From NCBI GenBank assembly GCA_905234795.1, contig CAJOIQ010000005.1, forward strand, positions 1 to 64,000: DNA of 64,000 nt, in the 5' to 3' direction. Below are positions 1 through 8,935 of this stretch, piece after piece (position 1 is the stretch's first letter; each line of letters begins with the position of its first letter). Source of the stretch: an uncultured Bacteroidales bacterium. Lineage in GTDB: Bacteria > Bacteroidota > Bacteroidia > Bacteroidales > UBA932. The notes beneath the pieces are model-generated. The model searched no databases and was not told where the DNA came from. It saw only the letters and a list, made by a program, of their open reading frames with translations. The translations under genes were made by a program, and so were the position numbers.

Positions 1-156
1 GTGTTTGGCCCGCTTTATGATGCAGGAAGGAGGGCTGAAGCCGATTCCGTACACAACGCCTACAAAGAGCGCACCCGCGCCATGGCCCGTGCACTGGGAA
101 AGGACAGCATCCTGGGAGAGTTCCTGATGAATCTCTATCCAGCACCTACGGAATAA
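1..156 (+). CDS. C-terminal end of an unidentified protein (partial, 5' truncated by window)
   Basis: An open frame runs from the window edge to a TAA at 154-156 and gives 51 residues ending LYPAPTE. The tail is charged and probably helical, with no motif I recognise. It lies 3 bp before the next start, so it is likely the upstream member of the same operon as the DUF6057-like gene. Family unknown; too little is visible to assign a function. Confidence 0.55.
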   Translation: MFGPLYDAGRRAEADSVHNAYKERTRAMARALGKDSILGEFLMNLYPAPTE

Positions 157-159
157 ATT

Positions 160-1227
160 ATGACGGGAAAGAAAGTAAGATGGATTCTGGGCATTACCCT
201 GGCCGCACTGCTTCTGGTGGCCGGGGGAAGCCAGGTCTGTTTTCTTCTCCGATATCCCTACTTCCGGAAATATGCCGCCATCAACGGTGTGAGCCTGCAC
301 CAGGCCCGCCAGATCTGGGGCCATCCCTCAGAGGCCTCGGAGGCCAACATGGGCATGGCCGTGGAAGCCTCCTTCGAGAACTGGGACGCCGTAGAGCGCC
401 TTTCCCGCAAGGACCGCCATACGGGAATCGGCACCTATTATTACAACCTCTCCAATGCCATGAGGGGGCAGCTCCCGGATAAACTGCTGGACTTTTATCA
501 GCCCTTCGAGACAGGCCTTTTCCTGCCAGTGGGAGAGAAATCTTCCCCTTTTGTCATCGGCTGTGCCGGAGATGTGTGGTGGGCGCTTAACTATATGCCC
601 CTGGCCGAAAGGGACGCCATGCTGGGCCTGCTGTTTTCCCCGGCCCACAACGGGTCCCGTTATCTGCGCCGCCTGGCCGAGTCCAACCTGGTGAAAGGAG
701 ACTACGAGGCCGCTTCCAAATACCTGAGGATCCTGATGAATTCCCGCGCCGACAAAGCCTGGGCCAGCGCCCGCCTGCCGGAAAACTGGACCCCCGAATA
801 CCGGAGCCTCATCGAGTACAAACGCTCTTTCCTGCCCCGGATGGACTTTGTGCACGGCATGGACCAGACACCCACGATTCTGCGTATCCTGCTCAATTCC
901 AACGCCTCCAACACCATGGCGCTGGATTATCTGCTGTGCTACGACCTCCTTACCAAGAATCTGGACGCCTTTATGGCCGACTTCGCGCCCTCTCTCACGA
1001 AATCTGTCCTGTATGAAGAGGCCGTGCTCATTTTCCTGGCCTCCAAAGGCGGGATGGACGCCGAGAATTTCCGGCATTACAATGTCTCGGGAAACACGCT
1101 GGAACGCTTCAACCGCTTTGTCACCATTTACAGGCGGGACAATGGCGCCCTCACCAACCTTACCCGGGATTTTGGAAAAACTTACTGGTATTACTATTAT
1201 TTTGCCCGCCGAAATGAAAAACAGTAA
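160..1227 (+). CDS. DUF6057-like protein, short form lacking the multi-pass membrane half
   Basis: 355 residues with one N-terminal hydrophobic segment (about 8-30) followed by a soluble, helical, TPR-like region. It aligns by eye with the C-terminal part of the 575-residue protein at 5897-7624. Shared landmarks are a RYL/RLA..NLV.GDY..A.KYL block, NT.ALDYL..LL.K.LD and a final D(F/Y)G.TYW.YYYF..RN. The long form has several membrane spans before this region and this one has only one. The domain is probably periplasmic. Its 3' end overlaps the next gene by 14 bp, suggesting coupled translation. The family name is from memory and the function is unknown. Confidence 0.7.
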   Translation: MTGKKVRWILGITLAALLLVAGGSQVCFLLRYPYFRKYAAINGVSLHQARQIWGHPSEASEANMGMAVEASFENWDAVERLSRKDRHTGIGTYYYNLSNAMRGQLPDKLLDFYQPFETGLFLPVGEKSSPFVIGCAGDVWWALNYMPLAERDAMLGLLFSPAHNGSRYLRRLAESNLVKGDYEAASKYLRILMNSRADKAWASARLPENWTPEYRSLIEYKRSFLPRMDFVHGMDQTPTILRILLNSNASNTMALDYLLCYDLLTKNLDAFMADFAPSLTKSVLYEEAVLIFLASKGGMDAENFRHYNVSGNTLERFNRFVTIYRRDNGALTNLTRDFGKTYWYYYYFARRNEKQ

Positions 1228-2674
1228 TGCCCTGCTTCTTGTTCTGAGCTTTCTTCTGCTCCTGGGGTGCGGAAGAAGCTATGACGTGCGCCCTTCCGGA
1301 GAAAGGACGGACCGCGCCGAGGCTATCTTCCCCGACTACCGGGAGGTCACCATCCCCTGCAACATAGCGCCGCTCCATTTCTACTATACCGCCCCGGACG
1401 CTTCCCGTTTTGTCACGGTATTCCGGGCCGGCGAAGAAGCCTTCACCCTCAAGGGACGGGAAGTAGTGTGGAAAGAAAAACGCTGGAAACAGCTGCTCTC
1501 TGCCGCCGCAGGTAGCGATATTCAGGTAGAATCTTCCTATAAAACGGCCTCCGGTCCCGTCTCCTTCTCCTGGAACATCCACGTGAGCGGGGATCCCATC
1601 GACGGCTATCTCACCTACCGCCTCATCGAGCCCGGTTTTGAAGTGTGGGACGACCTCGAAATCCTGGAACGGAACCTGGAAAGCTTCGGCGTGCGCGCCA
1701 TTTCCGACTACCGGAATACTGAGAACAAATGCATGAACTGCCACATCCACAGCCAGGGACGCGGAGACCTCTCTATGTTCTACCTCCGCGGCCAGGGCGG
1801 CGGCGCCATCCTGAACCGGGGCGGGCAGCTGCGCAAGCTCACCCTCAAAAGCGGGACCATGATCTCCCCCACTGTGTACGGAGAAATCCACCCTGGCGGG
1901 CGCTGGGGCGTATTTTCCACCAACATCATCATCCCGGCCATGCATTCCCTGGGCAACAAGCGGATGGAGGTGTACGACACCGCATCGGACCTGTGTATAG
2001 CCGATTTTGACGGCAACCGCATGCTCACTTTCCCCCAGTTTGCGCGGGAGGATGTCTTTGAGACCTTCCCGGTGTTCAGCGCCGACGGCAACTTCGTCTA
2101 CTACTGCGCCGCCCCCGCCGGGAATCTTCCCGGAGAGCTGGAGCAGATGCGCTATTCCCTGGTGAGAATACCCTTCGATGCCGAAACCGGCACCCTGGGG
2201 ACATCGGCCGATACCCTCTGGAGCGGCCCGGCCCACCAGGCATCGGCCTGCCATCCCAAAGCTTCTCCGGACGGCCGATGGCTCCTTTTCACCGTGGCCG
2301 ATTACGGCACCTTCCCCATCAACCACCGGGAATGCGACCTTCACCTGCTGGACCTGTCCACAGGAGAAGAATACAGCCTGGACGGGGTCAACGCACCGGG
2401 ATCGGACACCTACCACAGCTGGTCGTCGGACGGAAAATGGTTCGTCTTCGCCTCCAAGCGGGGTGACGGTCTGTACGGAAAACCGTACTTCTGCCACGTA
2501 TCCCCGGACGGAAGCGTCTCCAAACCCTTCCTCCTTCCCCAGAAAGACCCTCATTTTTATGACAAGATGCTTCGTTCCTTCAACGTGCCGGACCTGGGCA
2601 ACGCCCCGGTGGGCTTCGACGCCCGGGAAATCGGCCGTATCTGGAAAGAAGTACCAGCCGAACAATTTAATTAA
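1214..2674 (+). CDS. PD40/TolB-like beta-propeller lipoprotein with a CxxCH motif
   Basis: 486 residues. I chose the ATG at 1214, inside the end of the upstream gene, because it yields a lipoprotein signal (MKNSNALLLVLSFLLLLGC). After a beta-rich N-terminal part comes C173-M-N-C176-H177, the form of a single c-type heme attachment site. PD40-like propeller repeats follow (ETFPVFSADG, ACHPKASPDGRW, YHSWSSDGKWFVFAS-type blades). A close paralogue lies at 4437-5900 with CVNCH at the same position. It is probably an exported lipoprotein. Heme binding is suggested only by the motif, since no distal ligand was identified. Confidence 0.78.
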   Translation: MKNSNALLLVLSFLLLLGCGRSYDVRPSGERTDRAEAIFPDYREVTIPCNIAPLHFYYTAPDASRFVTVFRAGEEAFTLKGREVVWKEKRWKQLLSAAAGSDIQVESSYKTASGPVSFSWNIHVSGDPIDGYLTYRLIEPGFEVWDDLEILERNLESFGVRAISDYRNTENKCMNCHIHSQGRGDLSMFYLRGQGGGAILNRGGQLRKLTLKSGTMISPTVYGEIHPGGRWGVFSTNIIIPAMHSLGNKRMEVYDTASDLCIADFDGNRMLTFPQFAREDVFETFPVFSADGNFVYYCAAPAGNLPGELEQMRYSLVRIPFDAETGTLGTSADTLWSGPAHQASACHPKASPDGRWLLFTVADYGTFPINHRECDLHLLDLSTGEEYSLDGVNAPGSDTYHSWSSDGKWFVFASKRGDGLYGKPYFCHVSPDGSVSKPFLLPQKDPHFYDKMLRSFNVPDLGNAPVGFDAREIGRIWKEVPAEQFN

Positions 2675-2685
2675 ACCATAAAGAT

Positions 2686-4440
2686 ATGAATTGGAAGATT
2701 GTCCTCGCGGCCATGGCCGCCTTTCTGACCTTCGCATGCGGAAAAGGAGACAACGGCGGCCAGCAAACCGTCACGCTTGCCTCCAACCCGGCCCAGCTCA
2801 CCTTTGAATCGGCCGGCGGAAGCCAGGAACTGAAGATTACCAGCGGCATCAAGCCCACGGTAAGCACCTCCGACGCCTGGATTACCCTCACCGAAGGCAG
2901 CTATGCCTCCAACGTCCTCACCGTGAGCGTAAAAGCCGCCGAATTCACGGGCACCGCTCCGCGCACCGGCAGCATCCGCGTCATCGGTGACAAACAGAGC
3001 CTGATGGTTTCTGTCACCCAGAATGTAGCTCAGGTAGAACTCAAAGTGAGCGCCAGCAGCGTTTCCTTCGACCAGTTTGGCGGAGAACAAACCGTTACCG
3101 TCACCTCCTCCCAACAGCCCACGGCCACCACCGACAGCAAGTGGTGCGGCGTGGAAGTGGGAACCATTTCCGCCGACAAAGAGACGGTGGTCACCATTTC
3201 GGCCGGTGCCAACCGTACGAAAGATGCCCGCACCGGCAGCGTCACCATCAGCTGCGGAGACCAGAGCGTTACGGTTAACGTGAGCGGTAAGGCCGGAGAG
3301 ACGCCCGCCATTGCCAGCACCACGGCCGTGACCCCGGAAATCGCCTTCGAGACCATCGGCCCCGGCTGGAACATGGGCAACCACATGGACGCCATCTCCA
3401 ACGGCGTGGCCAACGAGACCGTTTGGGGCAACCCCAAATGCACCCAGGCCACCTTTGACGGCGTAAAGGCAGCCGGCTTCCAGAGCGTGCGCATCTGCGT
3501 CACGTGGGAAGGCCATATCGGCGCAGCTCCCGCCTTCCGCCTGGAAGAAAAGTGGCTCTCCCGCGTGGAAGAGATTGTGGGTTATGCCGAAAAGGCCGGT
3601 CTGGTGGCCATCCTCAACACCCACCACGACGAAAGCTATTGGCTGGACATCAACAAGGCCAGCGAGACCACCAAGGACCAGATTTACAGCGTGTGGACAC
3701 AGATTGCCCAGCGCTTCCAGAACAAGGGAGAATGGCTCATCTTTGAATCCTTCAACGAGATTCAGGACGGCGGATGGGGCTGGAGCGACAAATTCGTAGC
3801 CAATCCGCAGGCCCAGTACAACATCCTGAACAGCTGGAACCAGGTGTTTGTGGACGCCGTCCGTTCCACCGGCGGCAACAACGCCACCCGCTGGCTGGGT
3901 ATTCCCGGCTATGCCGCCAGCCCCACCTTCACCATCCCCGGCCTGGTGCTGCCCAATGACTATACCAGCGCCAACCGCCTGCTGGTGGCCGCACACGACT
4001 ACGACCCCTACGATTACACCATCAAAGACCCCATGCTGTCCCAGTTCGGCCACACCGCCGATGCTTCCAAAAAGCCCAGCGGCGACAATGAAGCCGGCCT
4101 GCGCTGGACCTTCGGCCAGCTCAAGGAAACCTATGTGGACAAGGGCATTCCTCTATATCTGGGCGAATTCGGCTGCTCCCGTCACGCAGCGGCCGATATC
4201 GACTACCAGAAATATTATATGGAGTATTTCTGCAAGGCGGCGGCCGACAGCGGCTTCCCCATGCTCCTGTGGGACAACGGCGCTGCGGGCAGCGGTCCCG
4301 AGCACCATCCCTACATTGACCATGGTACCGGAAAATACATGGACCAGACGGCTAAAGAACTGGTAGCCATCATCATCAAGGCCGTCACCACCAAGGATCC
4401 GGCCTACACGTTGGAAAGCGTATACAATTCGGCCCCTTAG
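2686..4440 (+). CDS. BACON-domain GH5 endo-beta-glucanase (lipoprotein)
   Basis: 584 residues. A lipoprotein-type signal ends near FACGK. Two BACON-like beta-sandwich domains follow (about 28-110 and 112-205), then a GH5 catalytic barrel (about 215-575). The barrel has GWNMGNHMDA, FESFNEI with probable acid/base E358, and YLGEFG with probable nucleophile E494. The GWN.GN..DA start resembles GH5_4, whose members act on beta-1,4/1,3 glucans and xyloglucan. BACON domains usually hold the enzyme away from the cell surface. It starts 11 bp after the PD40 gene and its stop overlaps that of the convergent gene (4437-4440). Exact substrate unknown. Confidence 0.88.
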   Translation: MNWKIVLAAMAAFLTFACGKGDNGGQQTVTLASNPAQLTFESAGGSQELKITSGIKPTVSTSDAWITLTEGSYASNVLTVSVKAAEFTGTAPRTGSIRVIGDKQSLMVSVTQNVAQVELKVSASSVSFDQFGGEQTVTVTSSQQPTATTDSKWCGVEVGTISADKETVVTISAGANRTKDARTGSVTISCGDQSVTVNVSGKAGETPAIASTTAVTPEIAFETIGPGWNMGNHMDAISNGVANETVWGNPKCTQATFDGVKAAGFQSVRICVTWEGHIGAAPAFRLEEKWLSRVEEIVGYAEKAGLVAILNTHHDESYWLDINKASETTKDQIYSVWTQIAQRFQNKGEWLIFESFNEIQDGGWGWSDKFVANPQAQYNILNSWNQVFVDAVRSTGGNNATRWLGIPGYAASPTFTIPGLVLPNDYTSANRLLVAAHDYDPYDYTIKDPMLSQFGHTADASKKPSGDNEAGLRWTFGQLKETYVDKGIPLYLGEFGCSRHAAADIDYQKYYMEYFCKAAADSGFPMLLWDNGAAGSGPEHHPYIDHGTGKYMDQTAKELVAIIIKAVTTKDPAYTLESVYNSAP

Positions 4441-5900
4441 TTGGACCAGCGGAAACCGAACGGTACGCGCTCAGGAGAATTGATTAACTTCTGGGCGCGT
4501 ATTTTATTAAGGGGAACGGGACCGGAGACGAATTCCGGCACATTGTAGGAGCGGAACAGGTCCTCATAATAGGTGACGGGATTCCTCTGGGGCAGCAGGA
4601 AGGGCTTGCCGGCCACGCCGTTTTCATCGAAGTGGGCGATGTACAGGCGGGTGAACAAACCGTCTCCCCGGCGGCTGGAGAACACAAACCAGCGGGAATT
4701 GGAGCTCCAGTTGTGGAAACTGTCGGTATCGGTGCTGTTCACCTCTTTCAGCGGCCTTGTTTCCCCGGTCTGCAGGTCCAGCAGCCATAAATCGGCCTCA
4801 TGATGCCAGATGGGGAAAGTGCCGTAGTCACACAGGGTGAACATCAGGTATTTCCCGTCGTAGGAAGGACGGGGGAAGTTGATACTGCCGCCAAAGCTGG
4901 CCGCGTCCAGGACCATTTCCACATCCCGGCCGATGGTGCCGGTTTCGGGGTCGAAGCTCACCTTCATCAGGCTGTAGCGGGACTGGGGCAATTCCCCGGG
5001 AATCTCCACCTGGGCGGCCGATGTGAAGAAGAGGGTTTTTCCGTCGGCGCTGAATACGGGGAAGGTCTCCCACAGATGGGACTGCTTGATTTGCGGGGCG
5101 GTAATGACCTGGTTCTTCTCCACGTCATACACCTGGATATCCGAGGCAAGGTCGAAAACCTCGATGATCTTGTCCTTCTGGGCATGGAAGCCCTGGCGGG
5201 TGGTGTTGGTGGAATAGGCAATGTAGCGGCCCGAGGGGTGCCAGTAGGGATAAACGCAGAAGCCCAGCGTGGAATCGGTCTTGGTATTGTAGGCGTCCAG
5301 CTGGCCGTCCAGACTGAGGAGCGTGGCGCCGTGGCTGCCGCGGATGTGCAGGGTAAAATCCTCCGGCTTGCCCTGGCGGGAAGCATGGCAGTTGACACAG
5401 CCGTCAAACTGGGTGTTCTCCAGAAGGGGCCTTTCCCGGAAGGAAGACAGTTCCCTTTCATATATGCCCATGTGGCTGAAAACCTCGTAACCGGGCTCAA
5501 TCAGACGATACGTAAGCCCATAGTCGATGGCATCCTTCGACACATAGATGCCGAAGGGCTGGAAACGCTTCCACTGGCCGTGGAAGCGGCCGGAGACGGT
5601 CACTTTGAGAGAGCCTCCCACGCTCTTGACAAGCAGGCGGGCCCAGCGCTTTTCATGAAAGCGGGTGGCTTCCCGGCCGCTGCTGCGCAGCACGGTGCCG
5701 TCCGGGGCCTGGAGTTGCACATCCAGGGCATCGGCTCCGGGAAGGCTGAAATCCAGAGGGGCTATCCCGGCGGGGATGGTGACGCCCACGTAATCGGGCG
5801 CAATGGCAGGCAGTTCCTGAACCTGTAGGGCGTTATGTTCCCTGGGAGAACAGGCAATAATTGCCAGCGCGGCCAGGCCTATATGCAGCAGATGTTTCAT
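4437..5900 (-). CDS. PD40/TolB-like beta-propeller lipoprotein with a CxxCH motif (paralogue)
   Basis: 487 residues. The ATG at 5900 gives MKHLLHIGLAALAIIACSP, a lipoprotein signal; longer upstream starts read through the preceding gene and are not credible. It has C168-V-N-C171-H172 and the same order of propeller repeats as the protein at 1214-2674 (TFPVFSADGK, FPRPSYDGKYL, SFHNWSSNSRWFVFSS). It overlaps the upstream DUF6057-like gene by 4 bp (ATGA), so the pair is translationally coupled. The conserved pairing in both copies implies a joint role, possibly a c-type cytochrome-like envelope complex, which is inference. Confidence 0.78.
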   Translation of the reverse strand: MKHLLHIGLAALAIIACSPREHNALQVQELPAIAPDYVGVTIPAGIAPLDFSLPGADALDVQLQAPDGTVLRSSGREATRFHEKRWARLLVKSVGGSLKVTVSGRFHGQWKRFQPFGIYVSKDAIDYGLTYRLIEPGYEVFSHMGIYERELSSFRERPLLENTQFDGCVNCHASRQGKPEDFTLHIRGSHGATLLSLDGQLDAYNTKTDSTLGFCVYPYWHPSGRYIAYSTNTTRQGFHAQKDKIIEVFDLASDIQVYDVEKNQVITAPQIKQSHLWETFPVFSADGKTLFFTSAAQVEIPGELPQSRYSLMKVSFDPETGTIGRDVEMVLDAASFGGSINFPRPSYDGKYLMFTLCDYGTFPIWHHEADLWLLDLQTGETRPLKEVNSTDTDSFHNWSSNSRWFVFSSRRGDGLFTRLYIAHFDENGVAGKPFLLPQRNPVTYYEDLFRSYNVPEFVSGPVPLNKIRAQKLINSPERVPFGFRWSN

Positions 5901-7624
5901 TCGGCGTTGCGGTATCTGAAGTAATAATAGAACCAATAAGTGTCTCCGTAGTCTTTGCGCATCTTTTCCTCGCTCTTGCCGGATTTCATATCGGCGATAA
6001 AGCGGTTGATGCGAAGCGCGTGAGCGGGAGCCAGGAATCCGGGCAGGCCCTCGAAGTCCTGGTGGGTCTGCACCCAGCGGAGCAGGAGCGCCTCCTGGTA
6101 GGATTTGGGCATCATGGGCTCTTCCACCATGCCGATGCATTCCACAAAGCGGTCCAGGTCCTTGCGAAGCAGGCACCAGGCCATCAGGTAATCCAGGGCC
6201 AGGGTATTGCCCGGATTCTCCACCTTAAGGAGGCCCAGCATGGAGTCTTTTTCCTCGTCGCTGAATAGGAAGTCGTGTTCCTTGAGCCGGAAATCCCGTG
6301 CCTGCGCCAGTTCCGGGCGCTTCTCGAAGATTTCCCCGCTGTCCATCAGGGACAGGGTTTCGTTGGCCCAGCCACGGTAGAAGCGGGCGTTTCGCAGGGC
6401 TTTGAGATACTTGCGGGCCACATCCCAGTCTCCGTTCACAAGATTGGTCTGGGCCAGTCTCTGGTAAAAGCGGCCGCTTTTCTGGAAATCCGGGATGGAC
6501 TCCTGGGCCTCGAAGGCAAAACGCTGGGCGGTGTTCACCATGCCCAGGTGCCAGTATATTTCTCCGGTAGCCACAGGGTTGGTATGATCCCTCACGAATC
6601 CCGGCAGCAGACCTTCGGGCCCGTTCTGGAAATAGGAGAACTGGTAGTCCGGCATACGGCCCGTTTTGCCCAGGGCCAGATTGAGGCAGGAAACCGTCTT
6701 GGGATTGCCGGGGTTCTTCTTGTCGGCGGTGAGCATGATGCGGTTCCACATCTGCATGCGCACCATGAAGTCGTATCTCATCCACTCTTCCTTGGTGGGA
6801 TCGGCAGCGTTGAACGCCAGCCCGGCGCCGGCGGCAGCCACCCCGGCGTAGACCATGATACCCATCCAGGCTTTCGGTTCTTTTAGGTTAACGAGGGAAA
6901 CGGCGGCGGGAAGCACCGCAGTGAGGGCGGCCAGCCACAGCAGGAAAGGGACCAGGTTGTGATAGCGGTAATAGTGTACGCCGAAGGAAAGCCTTTCCAG
7001 CGGATACGGGAAGATCTGGCGGGCCAGCAGCACGCAAAGCACCAGCAGAAGCAGCATGGACAGGTCCCAGGTCCAGTATTTTAGGCCTTCCCGGAGGGCC
7101 GATACCAGCACGAACACCACGGCCAGGCTGCCGCAGGCCATATACAGGACGGGGACAAGGGCCACTTTCAGGATGTGGCGGGGACGATCCTTCTTTATTC
7201 CCTGACACAAGACGGCCGCACCCAGAGACAGGATGAGGGCCCATACGCTGCCCACCAGGGCGTTCTCGTCGCAGAAGAAGGCCAGCAGCAGAACGGAGGG
7301 GATGAAGCTGAGCGCATAGGTAAGCAGCGTCCGTTTGGAGCAGGCCGCCCACGTGACCAGCTGCACCCCGCACAGCAGCACCGACATCATGGCCGCGCCC
7401 ACGGGGGCATAGTAGAAGAACTGGGTTACCCATCGGCCCATCCAGTCGGCCAGGCCGCCGGGAAGGGAGGCTACCGACTGGAAGTAGTCCCAGGTGGACT
7501 CAAACAGCTGATACTGTTCCTGAAAATGCAGGTGATAGGGATAAAAAAGGGCGAAAAAACAGTAGAAGGCGGCGCCCGAAAGCACCGTCATTCCCACTGC
7601 AGCCCATTTATGTGAGGGAGACAT
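5897..7624 (-). CDS. DUF6057-like integral membrane protein, full-length form
   Basis: 575 residues. The N-terminal ~270 residues hold many hydrophobic segments (near 12-30, 70-130, 150-200 and 220-270). A soluble TPR-like C-terminal half follows and matches the short paralogue at 160-1227. The start ATG at 7624-7622 sits below a minus-strand TATATTTG (7648-7655), a plausible -7 element. It is the first gene of a two-gene operon with the CxxCH propeller lipoprotein. The family name DUF6057 is from memory; the function is unknown. Confidence 0.72.
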   Translation of the reverse strand: MSPSHKWAAVGMTVLSGAAFYCFFALFYPYHLHFQEQYQLFESTWDYFQSVASLPGGLADWMGRWVTQFFYYAPVGAAMMSVLLCGVQLVTWAACSKRTLLTYALSFIPSVLLLAFFCDENALVGSVWALILSLGAAVLCQGIKKDRPRHILKVALVPVLYMACGSLAVVFVLVSALREGLKYWTWDLSMLLLLVLCVLLARQIFPYPLERLSFGVHYYRYHNLVPFLLWLAALTAVLPAAVSLVNLKEPKAWMGIMVYAGVAAAGAGLAFNAADPTKEEWMRYDFMVRMQMWNRIMLTADKKNPGNPKTVSCLNLALGKTGRMPDYQFSYFQNGPEGLLPGFVRDHTNPVATGEIYWHLGMVNTAQRFAFEAQESIPDFQKSGRFYQRLAQTNLVNGDWDVARKYLKALRNARFYRGWANETLSLMDSGEIFEKRPELAQARDFRLKEHDFLFSDEEKDSMLGLLKVENPGNTLALDYLMAWCLLRKDLDRFVECIGMVEEPMMPKSYQEALLLRWVQTHQDFEGLPGFLAPAHALRINRFIADMKSGKSEEKMRKDYGDTYWFYYYFRYRNAE

Positions 7625-7677
7625 CCGTAAACTTATTGGTTAGAGTACAAATATAGTCATTTTTCGGCCGATTCCGG

Positions 7678-7710
7678 TTTGATTTATCCAAGAAAAACGA
7701 GTAAATTTGC
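7678..7710 (+). promoter_or_regulatory. Bacteroidetes-type promoter TTTG-N20-TAAATTTG
   Basis: The -33 TTTG lies at 7678-7681 and the -7 TAAATTTG at 7702-7709, separated by 20 bp, which matches the Bacteroidetes sigma consensus. The ATG at 7719 is only 9 bp beyond, so the leader would be very short or absent. Confidence 0.7.
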
Positions 7711-7718
7711 ACTCCTTT

Positions 7719-8801
7719 ATGAAAACCGAAACCCTCACATATTCCTTTGTTCCCCAAGAGGGCGGAATGGCCGAGTATCACCTCCTGTTCAAGGCCAGTC
7801 CTTCGCTCCTTTTTGAGGAGCAGCTGGATGCCATACTCGAGGCCTCCCGTGAGGCTTCCCGGGGCCGCAGCGTACATTTCCGCCGCTTTTTCCTGAGCGA
7901 CGCCGCCAACCAGGCTCCCCTGCTGGAAAAGGCACTTGAAACCATGCCCGGCGTGCCCACTTCGGTGGTGCAGCAGGCTCCCCTGGACGGCAGCAAGATT
8001 GCCCTCTGGCTGTACTGCACCTCCCCCATGGAAAACGGTTCCCACAACGGCTATACGCACTATTGGGAGGGTTCCATGGTGAGTGAAGGGCAGGATTCCC
8101 ACGCCCAGATGAGCGGCATCTTCGGGGAATTGGACGCCCGTCTGGACGCCCGGGGACTTTCGGTGGCCCAAAACACCGTCCGCACCTGGATCTTCGTGCG
8201 GGACGTGGACGTGAACTACGGTGGCGTGGTGTCGGGACGGCGGGAGTATTTCGGCCGCATCGGCCTCACCCCCTCCACCCATTTCATTGCCAGCACCGGC
8301 ATTGAGGGAAGGCACCCCGTTCCCCGGAACCTGGTGGAGATGGACGCCTACAGCATCGGCGGCCTTAAAGAAGGACAAGTCGGCTATTTGTATGCCCTGG
8401 ACCACCTGAGCCCCACCTACGACTACGGCGTCACCTTCGAGCGCGGCAGCATGGTGCAGTACGGAGACCGCCGGCACATCTTCATCAGCGGCACCGCCAG
8501 CATCGACGCCCGGGGAGAAGTAATGCACGTGGGAGACGTCCAGGCCCAGACCGGCCGCATGCTGGAGAATATATCGGCCCTGCTCAAGGAGGCCGATGCC
8601 GGTTTCCAGGACATTGCCATGGCCATCGTGTACCTGCGGGACCTTGCCGACGCCCCCCGCGTCAAGGCCATCATCTCCCAACGCTGCCCCTCCCTGCACG
8701 CCCTGTACGTCCTTGGCCCTGTCTGCCGCCCCGCCTGGCTGGTGGAGATGGAGTGCATCGCCCTCACCCCTGCCGTGGACGCACGCTATCCCAAGTTCTG
8801 A
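7719..8801 (+). CDS. Rid/YjgF-fold protein, chorismatase-like (FkbO/Hyg5) architecture
   Basis: 360 residues from the ATG at 7719; a TTG 12 bp upstream is also in frame but lies inside the promoter. The C-terminal half resembles the Rid/YjgF/UK114 fold (HIFISGTASID, then GDV.AQT.RMLENI.ALL.EA, DIAMAIVYLRD). The N-terminal half is another alpha/beta region with WIFVRDVDVNYGG and YF..RIG. Length and two-part layout fit the chorismatase/Rid-like family found in many bacteria. Hydrolase activity is not shown by the sequence alone. No signal peptide, so cytoplasmic. It is a single gene with its own promoter. Confidence 0.6.
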   Translation: MKTETLTYSFVPQEGGMAEYHLLFKASPSLLFEEQLDAILEASREASRGRSVHFRRFFLSDAANQAPLLEKALETMPGVPTSVVQQAPLDGSKIALWLYCTSPMENGSHNGYTHYWEGSMVSEGQDSHAQMSGIFGELDARLDARGLSVAQNTVRTWIFVRDVDVNYGGVVSGRREYFGRIGLTPSTHFIASTGIEGRHPVPRNLVEMDAYSIGGLKEGQVGYLYALDHLSPTYDYGVTFERGSMVQYGDRRHIFISGTASIDARGEVMHVGDVQAQTGRMLENISALLKEADAGFQDIAMAIVYLRDLADAPRVKAIISQRCPSLHALYVLGPVCRPAWLVEMECIALTPAVDARYPKF

Positions 8802-8820
8802 TGATTCGGCTTGTCCAGAG

Positions 8821-8841
8821 TGGCGCAGGCACCCTGCGCCA
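8821..8841. repeat. Short perfect palindrome built from the TGGCGCAG motif
   Basis: TGGCGCAG and CTGCGCCA flank a five-base spacer, giving an 8-bp hairpin between the Rid-like and GH36 genes. The arms equal the terminal motif of the 22-bp-unit elements at 11361, 17051 and 63185, so this may be a remnant of one. There is no T-tract, so terminator activity is uncertain. Confidence 0.6.
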
Positions 8842-8935
8842 AAACTTGGTCGACGTGGTCAAAGGGGAAAGAATGGCAGAAATAATTGCCGATATCCAAA
8901 GAAAACGTTATCTTAGTGGTATCAAACCACATCGT

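Noticed and set aside
160..1227. Frameshifted or degraded DUF6057-like gene
   Set aside because: The frame is intact, has its own start with a membrane anchor and overlaps the next gene as the full-length copy does. A short natural form is more likely than a pseudogene.
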